A DNA stretch of 10,436 nt. Source: Halarsenatibacter sp964462585. Its GTDB lineage: Bacteria; Bacillota; Halanaerobiia; Halanaerobiales; Halarsenatibacteraceae. Shown in pieces: positions 1 to 7,327 of this stretch. The translations under genes and the position numbers were made by a program. Every line of letters begins with the position of its first letter. The stretch's first letter is position 1. Location: assembly GCA_964462585.1 (NCBI GenBank), contig CAYXAK010000063.1:1-10436 (forward strand), read 5' to 3'. A model generated the notes under the pieces. It saw nothing but the letters and a program-made list of their open reading frames with translations. It was not told where the DNA came from and searched no databases.

Positions 1-38
1 CACCTTCACCTGCTGGATTCAAAAAGCAGTGTGAGGTG
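1..38. repeat. Imperfect inverted repeat upstream of the rpoB promoter
   Basis: Bases 1-14 can pair with bases 25-38: CACCT with AGGTG, CAC with GTG and CTGCT with AGCAG, with one unpaired base in each arm (T6 and T30) and a 10-base loop. No T-run follows, so it is not a convincing terminator. It may be the end of a structure belonging to the gene upstream of the window. All three forward frames hit a stop within the first 70 bases (TGA at 32-34, TAG at 48-50, TGA at 67-69), and none of the short peptides resembles the end of L7/L12 or another protein I recognise. The function is unknown. Confidence 0.25.
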
Positions 39-49
39 GGTGGACTTTA

Positions 50-86
50 GGTTTATAGATCAATTTTGAATAAAATCCCCTTTTTT
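50..86 (+). terminator. Weak candidate terminator of the upstream gene
   Basis: GG-TTTAT at 50-56 can pair with ATAAA-(AT)-CC at 70-78 across a 13-base loop, and six T follow at 81-86, directly before the rpoB -35 box. The stem is short, bulged and almost all A-T, so a terminator function is doubtful. The same A/T tracts could instead act as an UP-like element for the promoter that follows, since they sit about 37-62 bases upstream of the expected start of transcription. Confidence 0.2.
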
Positions 87-87
87 C

Positions 88-116
88 TTGACATAGATGA
101 AAGAGTGTGGTAACAT
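88..116 (+). promoter_or_regulatory. Sigma-A promoter for rpoB-rpoC
   Basis: A perfect -35 box TTGACA (88-93) is followed by a 17-base spacer and the -10 box TAACAT (111-116), which matches TATAAT at four of six positions. It is preceded by TGn (108-110), making an extended -10. Transcription should begin near 122-125. A/T-rich tracts lie upstream at 61-86. The position before rpoB, with no other promoter of similar quality nearby, suggests that it drives rpoBC. The call rests on sequence match only. Confidence 0.8.
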
Positions 117-187
117 TATTTATTGTCGATTATGCTGTAAAATCGATTCAAGACAGACAAATAAGCCAGTTTAATAAGCGGTCACTC

Positions 188-236
188 AATGTAATAATAA
201 AAGTTTCCGATGTGATTTTTATTATTACATTTTTTT
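188..236 (+). terminator. Terminator-like hairpin in the rpoB leader (possible attenuator)
   Basis: The left arm (188-202) and right arm (217-231) are perfect reverse complements over 15 bases, around a 14-base loop (203-216). A run of six T (231-236) begins at the last base of the right arm. On the opposite strand no T-run follows, so the signal is directional and agrees with rpoB transcription. The stem is nearly all A-T with one G-C pair (G191-C228), unlike a textbook GC-rich terminator, so its strength is uncertain. Lying about 65 bases after the predicted start, it could end part of the transcripts early, or act as a structural element of the leader. Confidence 0.45.
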
Positions 237-299
237 ATATTTTGCCTTATAAGGTTTATAAAGAGTTTATATATTTTTTATATGAGAGCGAAAAATATC

Positions 300-388
300 T
301 GTCAGCGGGGTGGTCCGAGCTGTTATTTTTCAGAGTTGAGTCCGGTAATGCAGAAGATGTCCGAAAAAGTCATGTCCAGCGGGGGTGC
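300..388 (+). repeat. Direct near-repeat TGTC(C)AGCGGGG(G)TG before and at the rpoB ribosome binding site
   Basis: TGTCAGCGGGGTGG (300-313) recurs as TGTCCAGCGGGGGTGC at 373-388, differing by two single-base insertions and the last base. The second copy supplies the GGGGGTG (381-387) that serves as the ribosome binding site five bases before the rpoB ATG. The first copy has no start codon at a useful distance. The pair could be chance in a G-rich stretch, or two sites for the same binding partner. Confidence 0.35.
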
Positions 389-392
389 AAAA

Positions 393-3300
393 ATGGCAAC
401 TAAAGAAGAGAGGGTCAGCTTTTCTAAAATCGGTAATGCCCGAGAACTGCCTTATCTGCTTCATATTCAGAAGGATTCCTACGACTGGTTCTGGGAGACG
501 GGGCTGAAAGAGGTATTTGCGGAGATCTCACCCATCGAGGATTTTTCCGAGAATTTAGTTCTGGAGTTTGTTGACTATGAACTGGGTGAACCCGAGCACG
601 GTGTGGAAGAATGCCGGTATCGTGATGATTCCTATTCAGCTCCTCTGCAGGTAAAGGTGAGGTTGATCAATAAGGAGACCGGTGAGGTAAAAGAGCAGGA
701 TGTATTCATGGGGGATTTTCCTCTCATGACAGGCAAGGGAACTTTTATAATCAATGGAGCAGAGAGGGTTGTGGTCAATCAGCTGGTCCGGTCCTCCGGA
801 GTTTATTTCGATGATGAGTATGTAAAAGATGGCCGCAGGCTGATTAACGGCAGTATAATTCCCAACCGCGGGGCCTGGATTGAATTTGAATATGATAAAA
901 AGCGCATCATCTCGGTCCGCGTGGATAGAGCCCGTAAGATGCCCTCTACAGTGCTGTTCAGAGCACTGGGCTATCCCAGTGATGCAGAGCTTCTTGATCT
1001 GCTGGGAGACCATGAGGTTATACATGATACACTGGAGCGCGATAATACTGACTCCGAAGAGGAGGCTCTCATCGAACTCTACAAGAAGCTCAGACCGGGA
1101 GAACCTCCCACAGTGGAAAGTGCCAGCAATCTGATCAACTCCATGTTTTTCGATCCCAAGCGTTATGATCTGGCCCGGGTGGGACGCTATAAGATCAACA
1201 AAAAGCTCGGTCTGGATATAGATCCCGAGCACCGCCAGTTAAAAGAAGATGATATTATAGAGACTGTCCGCTATCTGGTCAGACTGGTAAATGGCGATGA
1301 TGGTGCTTATATCGATGATATCGATCATTTGAGCAATCGCCGTGTGAAGACTGTGGGTGAGCTGCTCCAGAATCAATTCCGCATAGGTCTATCCCGGATG
1401 GAGAGAGTGGTCAGAGAGCGGATGACCATCCAGGATGTCGATGTGGTCACACCCCAGGCTCTTGTCAACACGAGACCGGTGGTGGCCGCCATCCAGGAGT
1501 TTTTCGGCAGCAGTCAGCTGTCACAGTTTATGGATCAGACCAACCCCCTCTCCGAACTCACCCATAAGAGACGTTACAGTGCACTTGGGCCGGGAGGTCT
1601 GAGCAGGGAGAGGGCCGGATTCGACGTGCGTGATGTTCATCACTCCCATTATGGTCGTATCTGTCCTATAGAGACACCGGAAGGTCCGAATATCGGCCTG
1701 ATAGGCTCGATCGGAACCTATTCCAAGCCCAATGAATTTGGATTTCTCATGACTCCCTATAGAAAAGTTGAGAATGGAGAGGTAAAAGATGAGACAGAAT
1801 ATCTCACCGCAGATGATGAGGATCAGGCCACCATTGCTCAGGCCAACGCCGAGCTCGATGAGGAAAACAATCTGATTGGAAATAAAATCGCCGCCCGCGA
1901 GCGCGGCGATATCATCGAAACATCTGCAGATGAGATCGACTATATGGATGTTTCACCGATGCAGATTGTAGGTGTTTCCGCTGCCCTGATACCTTTTTTG
2001 GAGAATGATGATGCCAATAGAGCTCTCATGGGGGCCAACATGCAGAGGCAGGCCATGCCGCTTTTGAAGACCGATTCTCCAGTGGTGGCAACTGGCATAG
2101 AGCACAAAGCGGCCAAAGATTCCGGTGCCGTGGTCGTGGCCAGAAATGATGGTGTTGTGAGCAGGGTTACCGGTGAACAGATCGTGGTTGAAACCGATGA
2201 CGGAGAAATAGATAAGTATAAACTTATGAAATTCAAGCGCTCCAACCAGGGCAGCTGCATGAACCATACTCCTATAGTCTCCCTCGGTGATGAGATCGAA
2301 GAGGGGCAGATCATAGCTGATGGTCCGGCCACAGACGATGGTGAGCTGGCCCTTGGCAAGAATGCCCTTGTGGCTTTCATGCCCTGGGAGGGCTATAATT
2401 TTGAGGATGCCATACTGATAAGCGAAAAACTGGTAAAAGATGATGTTTATACCTCCATTCATATAGAGGAATACGAAGCAGAGGCCAGAGACACCAAGCT
2501 GGGCCCGGAAGAGATCACCCGTGATATACCAAATGTGAGCGAGGATGCCCTCAAAGATCTTGATGAGCGGGGCATAGTCAGAGAGGGGGCCGAGGTCTCC
2601 GAAGGGGATATTCTCGTGGGCAAGGTTACACCCAAGGGTGAGACAGAACTCTCCGCCGAGGAGAGGCTCCTCAGAGCCATATTCGGTGAGAAAGCCCGCG
2701 AGGTGCGCGATACCTCTCTTAAGGTCCCCCACGGTGAGAAGGGTATAGTCATGGATGTCAAAGAGTTCTCCCGGGAGGATGGAGATGAGCTGAATCCCGG
2801 CGTTAACAGGCTGGTTCGCGTCTATGTGGCGACAAAGAGAAAGATCGAGGTCGGTGATAAGATGGCCGGCCGTCACGGTAACAAGGGTGTAATATCCCGC
2901 ATACTGCCCGAAGAGGATATGCCCTTCCTGCCCGACGGTAAACCTGTAGAAATAGTGCTCAATCCGCTGGGTGTGCCCTCTCGCATGAATATCGGTCAGG
3001 TTCTGGAGACACACCTGGGACTGGCTGCAGAGGCACTTGGTCTCAAAATTGAGACTCCCGTCTTTGACGGTGCCGAAGAGGAAGAGGTCAAAGATATGCT
3101 GGAAAAAGCTGATCTGCCCAGGGATGGCAAGATGAAGCTTTACGATGGGCGTACGGGAAAGCCCTTCGAACAGAGGGTAACAGTCGGTCATATGTATATG
3201 CTCAAGCTCCATCATCTTGTCGATGACAAAATCCATGCCCGTTCCACAGGTCCTTATTCTCTGGTAACCCAGCAGCCTCTGGGAGGCAAGGCACAGTTCG

Positions 3301-3644
3301 GCGGTCAGCGTTTTGGTGAAATGGAGGTCTGGGCTCTTGAGGCTTACGGATCTGCCTATACACTTCAGGAGATGCTCACCGTAAAATCTGACGATGTGGT
3401 CGGACGTGTTAACACCTACGAATCTATCGTCAAGGGCGAGAATATCCCTGAACCGGGCATACCCGAATCTTTCAAGGTGCTGATCAAGGAGATGCAGAGT
3501 CTCGGACTCGATGCTCGTATTTTCACCGAGGATGAAGAGGAACTGGAAATTGCCGAGAGCGATGAACTGAGTGAAACCAACAAACATCTGGGTCTGGACT
3601 CGGAAGTAAGCCAGGGAGATGACCAGAACCAGGATGATGAATAA
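393..3644 (+). CDS. rpoB: DNA-directed RNA polymerase subunit beta
   Basis: This is the beta subunit of core RNA polymerase, which with beta-prime forms the active site and binds DNA and the RNA hybrid. The ATG at 393 gives 1083 residues. It is preceded by GGGGGTG with five bases between, and begins MATKEERVSFSKI, fitting the family N-terminus. In-frame ATGs at 282, 348, 357 and 372 would add an unlikely Cys-containing extension and lack a ribosome binding site. The rifampicin region (about 370-400) has wild-type Gln378, Asp381, His391, Arg394 and Ser396 (E. coli Q513, D516, H526, R529, S531), predicting sensitivity. Tyr395 replaces E. coli Ile530. The flap (GKVTPKG, 743-749) and the active-site segment GDKMAGRHGNKG (821-832) with Lys823 and Lys831 are intact. 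The protein is shorter than B. subtilis RpoB (about 1190), lacks the large proteobacterial insertions, and ends in an acidic tail. rpoC follows after 32 bases. Confidence 0.98.
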   Translation: MATKEERVSFSKIGNARELPYLLHIQKDSYDWFWETGLKEVFAEISPIEDFSENLVLEFVDYELGEPEHGVEECRYRDDSYSAPLQVKVRLINKETGEVKEQDVFMGDFPLMTGKGTFIINGAERVVVNQLVRSSGVYFDDEYVKDGRRLINGSIIPNRGAWIEFEYDKKRIISVRVDRARKMPSTVLFRALGYPSDAELLDLLGDHEVIHDTLERDNTDSEEEALIELYKKLRPGEPPTVESASNLINSMFFDPKRYDLARVGRYKINKKLGLDIDPEHRQLKEDDIIETVRYLVRLVNGDDGAYIDDIDHLSNRRVKTVGELLQNQFRIGLSRMERVVRERMTIQDVDVVTPQALVNTRPVVAAIQEFFGSSQLSQFMDQTNPLSELTHKRRYSALGPGGLSRERAGFDVRDVHHSHYGRICPIETPEGPNIGLIGSIGTYSKPNEFGFLMTPYRKVENGEVKDETEYLTADDEDQATIAQANAELDEENNLIGNKIAARERGDIIETSADEIDYMDVSPMQIVGVSAALIPFLENDDANRALMGANMQRQAMPLLKTDSPVVATGIEHKAAKDSGAVVVARNDGVVSRVTGEQIVVETDDGEIDKYKLMKFKRSNQGSCMNHTPIVSLGDEIEEGQIIADGPATDDGELALGKNALVAFMPWEGYNFEDAILISEKLVKDDVYTSIHIEEYEAEARDTKLGPEEITRDIPNVSEDALKDLDERGIVREGAEVSEGDILVGKVTPKGETELSAEERLLRAIFGEKAREVRDTSLKVPHGEKGIVMDVKEFSREDGDELNPGVNRLVRVYVATKRKIEVGDKMAGRHGNKGVISRILPEEDMPFLPDGKPVEIVLNPLGVPSRMNIGQVLETHLGLAAEALGLKIETPVFDGAEEEEVKDMLEKADLPRDGKMKLYDGRTGKPFEQRVTVGHMYMLKLHHLVDDKIHARSTGPYSLVTQQPLGGKAQFGGQRFGEMEVWALEAYGSAYTLQEMLTVKSDDVVGRVNTYESIVKGENIPEPGIPESFKVLIKEMQSLGLDARIFTEDEEELEIAESDELSETNKHLGLDSEVSQGDDQNQDDE

Positions 3645-3676
3645 ATAAAATTTCAGGCAGGAAAGGGGAGAGACCC

Positions 3677-6600
3677 TTGCTGAATGTAAATAATTTTGAT
3701 TCCATTATGATCGGAATTGCCTCTCCGGATAAGATTCTGGACTGGTCCCGGGGAGAGGTTACAAAACCTGAAACCATAAACTACCGCACACTCAAACCGG
3801 AGAAGGATGGGCTTTTCTGTGAGAGGATCTTCGGCCCCACCAAAGACTTCGAGTGCCACTGCGGCAAGTATAAAAGAGCGCGCTATAAAGGTGTGGTCTG
3901 TGATCGCTGCGGTGTAGAGGTCACCCGCTCCAAGGTCAGAAGAGAGCGCATGGGGCATATAGATCTGGCCGCTCCCTGCACTCATATCTGGTTTTTCAAG
4001 GGGATTCCCAGCCGTCTGGGCTTGATTTTGGATATGTCCCCCAGAAACCTGGAGAAAGTCATATATTTTGTCTCCTATATAGTTCTGGAACCCGGCGAAA
4101 CACCTATGGAGTACAAGCAGCTTCTCTCTGAAAGCGAATATCGCGAGGCCCGGAAGAAATACGGCGATAAGTTTGAAGCACTCATGGGGGCTGAGGCTGT
4201 CAAGAAGCTGCTGGGCTCAATAGATGTGGAAGAGGATGTGAAAGAGCTGCGTGAGACCATCAAAAACAACTCCGGACAGCGCAGAAAGAGAGCTGTGAGA
4301 AGGCTGGAAGTGATGTCTGGCCTGAAGGAATCCGGCCTCAATCCTGAATGGCTTGTTCTGGAAAGAATGCCGGTCATTCCCCCGGATTTAAGGCCTATGG
4401 TACAGCTCGATGGCGGTCGTTTTGCCACTTCTGATCTCAACGACCTTTACCGACGGGTGATCAACAGAAACAACCGTCTCAAGCGCCTGAAGGAACTGGG
4501 TGCACCTGAGATCATAATACGCAACGAAAAGCGCATGCTGCAGGAGGCAGTTGACGCCCTTATCGATAATGGCCGCAGAGGTCGGCCTGTCACAGGTGCC
4601 GGCAACCGACCCCTTAAGTCTCTGAGCGATATGCTCAAGGGAAAGCAGGGAAGATTCAGACAGAACCTTCTGGGCAAGCGCGTCGACTATTCCGGGCGAT
4701 CGGTAATTGTGGTGGGTCCGGAGCTAAAAATGCATCAGTGCGGGCTGCCCAAGAAGATGGCCCTGGAGCTTTTCAAGCCCTTCGTCATGAAGGAACTCGT
4801 CGAGAGGGAACAGGCCCACAATATAAAGAATGCCAAAAAGATGGTTGAGAACGAAAATGAAGAAGTCTGGGGTATACTCGAGGAGGTCATCGAAGATCAT
4901 CCGGTGCTCCTCAACAGAGCCCCCACACTTCACCGTCTTGGCATTCAGGCTTTTGAACCGGTGCTGGTCGAGGGCAAAGCCATTAAACTCCACCCGCTTG
5001 TCTGCCCGCCCTACAACGCTGATTTCGATGGCGATCAGATGGCCGTTCATGTTCCTCTCTCCGTGGAGGCTCAGGCGGAATCGAGAATACTGATGCTTTC
5101 GACGACCAACCTGCTCTCGCCGGCAGATGGAAGTCCGATAACTGTGCCCTCCCAGGATATGATCATAGGAATCTTCTACCTGACACAGGATCCGGAGGAG
5201 GATGATCTGGAAGAGTCAGATTACAAGGCCTTTACCTCCAGTGCTGAAGTCGTTAAAGCCTATGAGACCGACGGCATAGAACTGCATCAGCCCATCAAGA
5301 TGAAGTATGAAGGTGATGAGCTGATCCGGACCACCGCCGGCAGGGTGATATTCAATGATGCTCTGCCTGAGGATATGGAATTTGTAAATGAAAAGCTCGA
5401 TAAGGACGGGCTTATCTCATTGATTTCAAGGCTGAGCGAGAAATATGACAATGATCTCACCTCCACTGTTCTGGATCGGATTAAGGAGCTTGGCTTTCGT
5501 TACTCCACTATCTCAGGTCTATCTATAGGTATAGATGATGCTGCCATTCCTCCGGCCAAGCAGAATATTATCGATGAAGCCGAGGAGACCGTAAATGAGA
5601 TAGAAAGCCATTACAGACGCGGAGCGATCACCGAGGATGAGAAATATCAAAAAGTTGTAGATATATGGAATGAGGCCAAAGATGACGTCACCGAAAAACT
5701 GATGGCTCACCTGGACGAGGATAATGATATTTATTCCATGGCAATCTCCGGCGCCCGAGGAAGTGTGGCCCAGATCACACAGCTGGCTGGAATGAGAGGT
5801 CTTATGGCCGATCCTTCCGGCGAGATTATAGATGTGCCGATTAGATCCTCCTTCCGTGAGGGGCTGGATGTTCTGGAATATTTCCTCTCCTCTCACGGTG
5901 CACGCAAGGGCCTTGCCGATACCGCGCTGCGTACTGCTGACTCCGGTTATCTGACAAGGCGACTTGTCGATGTATCCCAGGATGTGATAGTGCGCGAGGA
6001 TGACTGCGGCACAGAAGAGGGCATATATGTGGGAGATCTCGGATCCGAAGATGGCACTCCCATCGAAGAGATGGAGGAGAGATGTATAGGCAGGATGGCC
6101 GCTGAGGATATAGAAGATCCTGAAACAGGAGAGGTTCTTGTTGAAAGAGATGAGCTGATAGAAAGAGAAGCCGCCGAGGAATTCAGGGAGCGTGGAATTG
6201 AAGAGGTTAAAATCCGCTCCAACCTCACCTGTGTGACCGAACACGGTGTCTGCAAGAAATGCTATGGCAAGAATCTCGCAGATGACAAGATTGTAGAGAT
6301 AGGAGAGGCTGTTGGCATTATAGCCGCTCAGGCTATCGGTGAGCCCGGAACACAGCTGACCATGAGGACCTTCCACACAGGTGGAGTTGCCGGTGATGAT
6401 ATAACACAGGGCCTTCCCCGCGCTGAAGAGCTTTTTGAAGGGCGCTCCCCCAAAGGACAGGCTGTTCTGACCGAAAAAGAGGGCGAAGTGACCATAAACG
6501 AAAAGGGCAGCTCCATAAGAGTGGTCGTGGAGAATGAGGACAGCAAGAAGACCTATCAGATCCCCTATGGTTCCAAACTCCTGGTTGAAGATGGCCAAAA

Positions 6601-7177
6601 AGTCGAACCCGGAGATAAACTCACCACAGGCCCCATGGATCCCAATACAATACTGGATGTAGATGGCGAGAAAAGAACCAGGAAATATCTCATGAAGGAA
6701 ATACAGAGTGTCTACCGTTCTCAGGGTGTGGAGATCAATGATAAACACATTGAGATAGTGATCAGGCAGATGATGAAGAAGGTCAAGATTAAGGAAGCCG
6801 GTGATACTGAGCTTCTGCCCGGCAGCCTTGTCAACAGATTTGAGTTCGAAGAAGCCAATGAGAGAATGCTGGAGCAGGGTCTGGAACCCGCCACAGCTGA
6901 GCCCATGCTTCTGGGCATAACCAAGGCTTCTCTCAATACCGAGAGCTTCCTCTCGGCTGCTTCCTTCCAGGAGACAACAAGAGTTCTCACCGAAGCTTCT
7001 CTGGAGGGAAAGAAGGATGAGCTGAGAGGCCTGAAAGAAAATGTCATTATCGGCCAGCTGATTCCGGCCGGCACAGGGATGAGGCATTATCGCAGTGTAG
7101 ATATAGCCAGTGAAGATGGACTGGAGCTGGAAGAGATGCTAAAAGAAGAAGAGCTGGAAGAGGCTGAGGTGGAATAA
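3677..7177 (+). CDS. rpoC: DNA-directed RNA polymerase subunit beta-prime
   Basis: This is the beta-prime subunit, carrying the catalytic magnesium and the clamp of RNA polymerase; 1166 residues. The start is TTG at 3677, giving MLNVNNFDSIMIGIASP, which aligns with the B. subtilis start MLDVNNFE. The purine-rich AAAGGGGAGAG (3662-3672) serves as ribosome binding site. The N-terminal zinc site is Cys60, Cys62, Cys75 and Cys78. The catalytic loop NADFDGD is at 447-453, with metal-binding Asp449, Asp451 and Asp453. The bridge helix lies at about 735-766 (SHGARKGLADTAL from 739). The second zinc site is Cys777, Cys852, Cys859 and Cys862. The trigger loop segment MRTFHTGG starts at 896. Ala886 stands where most family members have Ser in AAQSIGEPG. 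The C-terminus is Glu-rich, and there is no large insertion in the trigger loop. Co-transcription with rpoB is expected, since the 32-base gap holds no promoter or terminator. Confidence 0.98.
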   Translation: MLNVNNFDSIMIGIASPDKILDWSRGEVTKPETINYRTLKPEKDGLFCERIFGPTKDFECHCGKYKRARYKGVVCDRCGVEVTRSKVRRERMGHIDLAAPCTHIWFFKGIPSRLGLILDMSPRNLEKVIYFVSYIVLEPGETPMEYKQLLSESEYREARKKYGDKFEALMGAEAVKKLLGSIDVEEDVKELRETIKNNSGQRRKRAVRRLEVMSGLKESGLNPEWLVLERMPVIPPDLRPMVQLDGGRFATSDLNDLYRRVINRNNRLKRLKELGAPEIIIRNEKRMLQEAVDALIDNGRRGRPVTGAGNRPLKSLSDMLKGKQGRFRQNLLGKRVDYSGRSVIVVGPELKMHQCGLPKKMALELFKPFVMKELVEREQAHNIKNAKKMVENENEEVWGILEEVIEDHPVLLNRAPTLHRLGIQAFEPVLVEGKAIKLHPLVCPPYNADFDGDQMAVHVPLSVEAQAESRILMLSTTNLLSPADGSPITVPSQDMIIGIFYLTQDPEEDDLEESDYKAFTSSAEVVKAYETDGIELHQPIKMKYEGDELIRTTAGRVIFNDALPEDMEFVNEKLDKDGLISLISRLSEKYDNDLTSTVLDRIKELGFRYSTISGLSIGIDDAAIPPAKQNIIDEAEETVNEIESHYRRGAITEDEKYQKVVDIWNEAKDDVTEKLMAHLDEDNDIYSMAISGARGSVAQITQLAGMRGLMADPSGEIIDVPIRSSFREGLDVLEYFLSSHGARKGLADTALRTADSGYLTRRLVDVSQDVIVREDDCGTEEGIYVGDLGSEDGTPIEEMEERCIGRMAAEDIEDPETGEVLVERDELIEREAAEEFRERGIEEVKIRSNLTCVTEHGVCKKCYGKNLADDKIVEIGEAVGIIAAQAIGEPGTQLTMRTFHTGGVAGDDITQGLPRAEELFEGRSPKGQAVLTEKEGEVTINEKGSSIRVVVENEDSKKTYQIPYGSKLLVEDGQKVEPGDKLTTGPMDPNTILDVDGEKRTRKYLMKEIQSVYRSQGVEINDKHIEIVIRQMMKKVKIKEAGDTELLPGSLVNRFEFEEANERMLEQGLEPATAEPMLLGITKASLNTESFLSAASFQETTRVLTEASLEGKKDELRGLKENVIIGQLIPAGTGMRHYRSVDIASEDGLELEEMLKEEELEEAEVE

Positions 7178-7180
7178 CAG

Positions 7181-7209
7181 TTGACAAGGTCATGAAAAGG
7201 TGTTAAAAT
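7181..7209 (+). promoter_or_regulatory. Sigma-A promoter for the str operon (rpsL-rpsG-fusA-tuf)
   Basis: A perfect TTGACA (7181-7186), a 17-base spacer and TAAAAT (7204-7209; five of six consensus bases) are preceded by TGn (7201-7203), making an extended -10. The -35 box begins only three bases after the rpoC stop codon (7175-7177). Transcription should start near 7215-7216, leaving a leader of about 112 bases before rpsL. With no terminator after rpoC, rpsL can be reached both from here and by read-through from the rpoB promoter. Confidence 0.85.
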
Positions 7210-7250
7210 AACGTAGTGTGTGTGAGACGATGTAAATACAAGGATATATC

Positions 7251-7297
7251 GGGCAGTGAAATCTGCCGCCGCAACCCGGCGGCGGATTTCTATGCCC
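7251..7297 (+). promoter_or_regulatory. Long GC-rich hairpin in the rpsL leader
   Basis: GGGCA (7251-7255) pairs with TGCCC (7293-7297). After a 2x2 internal loop, bases 7258-7271 pair with 7277-7290 over 14 consecutive positions, including a single G-U wobble (7264-7284). The loop is CAACC (7272-7276). That makes 19 pairs in 47 bases. Only three T follow, so it is not a standard terminator. The hairpin ends 11 bases before the rpsL Shine-Dalgarno sequence, which suggests a leader structure affecting translation, message stability or protein binding. No ligand can be named from the sequence. Confidence 0.65.
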
Positions 7298-7308
7298 TTT
7301 ACCCGGGA

Positions 7309-7317
7309 AAGGAGGTG
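7309..7317 (+). promoter_or_regulatory. Perfect Shine-Dalgarno of rpsL
   Basis: AAGGAGGTG at 7309-7317, ten bases before the ATG at 7328, is a full match to the anti-Shine-Dalgarno end of firmicute 16S rRNA. It decides the start against the in-frame ATG at 7292 and GTG at 7256. Both of those lie upstream of the site, inside or next to the leader hairpin, and would add a non-homologous N-terminus. Confidence 0.85.
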
Positions 7318-7327
7318 GAGCCAATAT

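Larger units (their letters stand above)
122..392 (+). promoter_or_regulatory. Long AT-rich 5' leader of rpoB
   Basis: About 270 bases separate the predicted transcription start from the rpoB start codon. The first part (to about 290) is strikingly richer in A and T than the genes. It contains a perfect 15-bp inverted repeat with a T-run (188-236), the 10-base palindrome CCTTATAAGG (245-254), and a direct repeat GTTTATA (254-260, 265-271). The last 100 bases are richer in G and carry a near-repeat of the segment containing the rpoB ribosome binding site. An open frame starting with GTG at 107 overlaps the -10 box, so it cannot be translated from a message made by this promoter, and it has no ribosome binding site. 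I see no gene here. A regulatory leader is the likeliest reading. Confidence 0.55.

Noticed and set aside
1..50. tRNA T-arm-like string on the reverse strand
   Set aside because: GAATCC flanked by a 5-bp stem gives a 10-base loop instead of seven, and no acceptor stem or other arms can be built.
242..275. Second promoter (TTGCCT with TATATT) inside the rpoB leader
   Set aside because: The -35 match is poor and the spacing is about 22 bases. In such AT-rich sequence -10-like strings are expected by chance.
282..392. N-terminal extension of rpoB from the ATG at 282
   Set aside because: There is no ribosome binding site before 282, the extra 37 residues do not resemble any RpoB N-terminus, and the ATG at 393 has a suitable GGGGGTG and the family-like start.
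107..403. 98-residue open frame starting with GTG in the rpoB leader
   Set aside because: It starts inside the promoter, overlapping the -10 box, has no ribosome binding site, is low-complexity AT-rich sequence, and overlaps the rpoB start in another frame.
1953..3587. 544-residue antisense open frame within rpoB
   Set aside because: It is in codon register with rpoB and is explained by missing TTA, CTA and TCA codons. I see no recognisable protein or start signal.
5519..7087. 522-residue antisense open frame within rpoC
   Set aside because: Same register effect as in rpoB; a shadow of a strongly conserved gene.
7256..7327. Longer S12 starting with GTG at 7256 or ATG at 7292
   Set aside because: The added residues are encoded by the leader hairpin and the Shine-Dalgarno sequence itself. 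The family start MPTINQL is at 7328.
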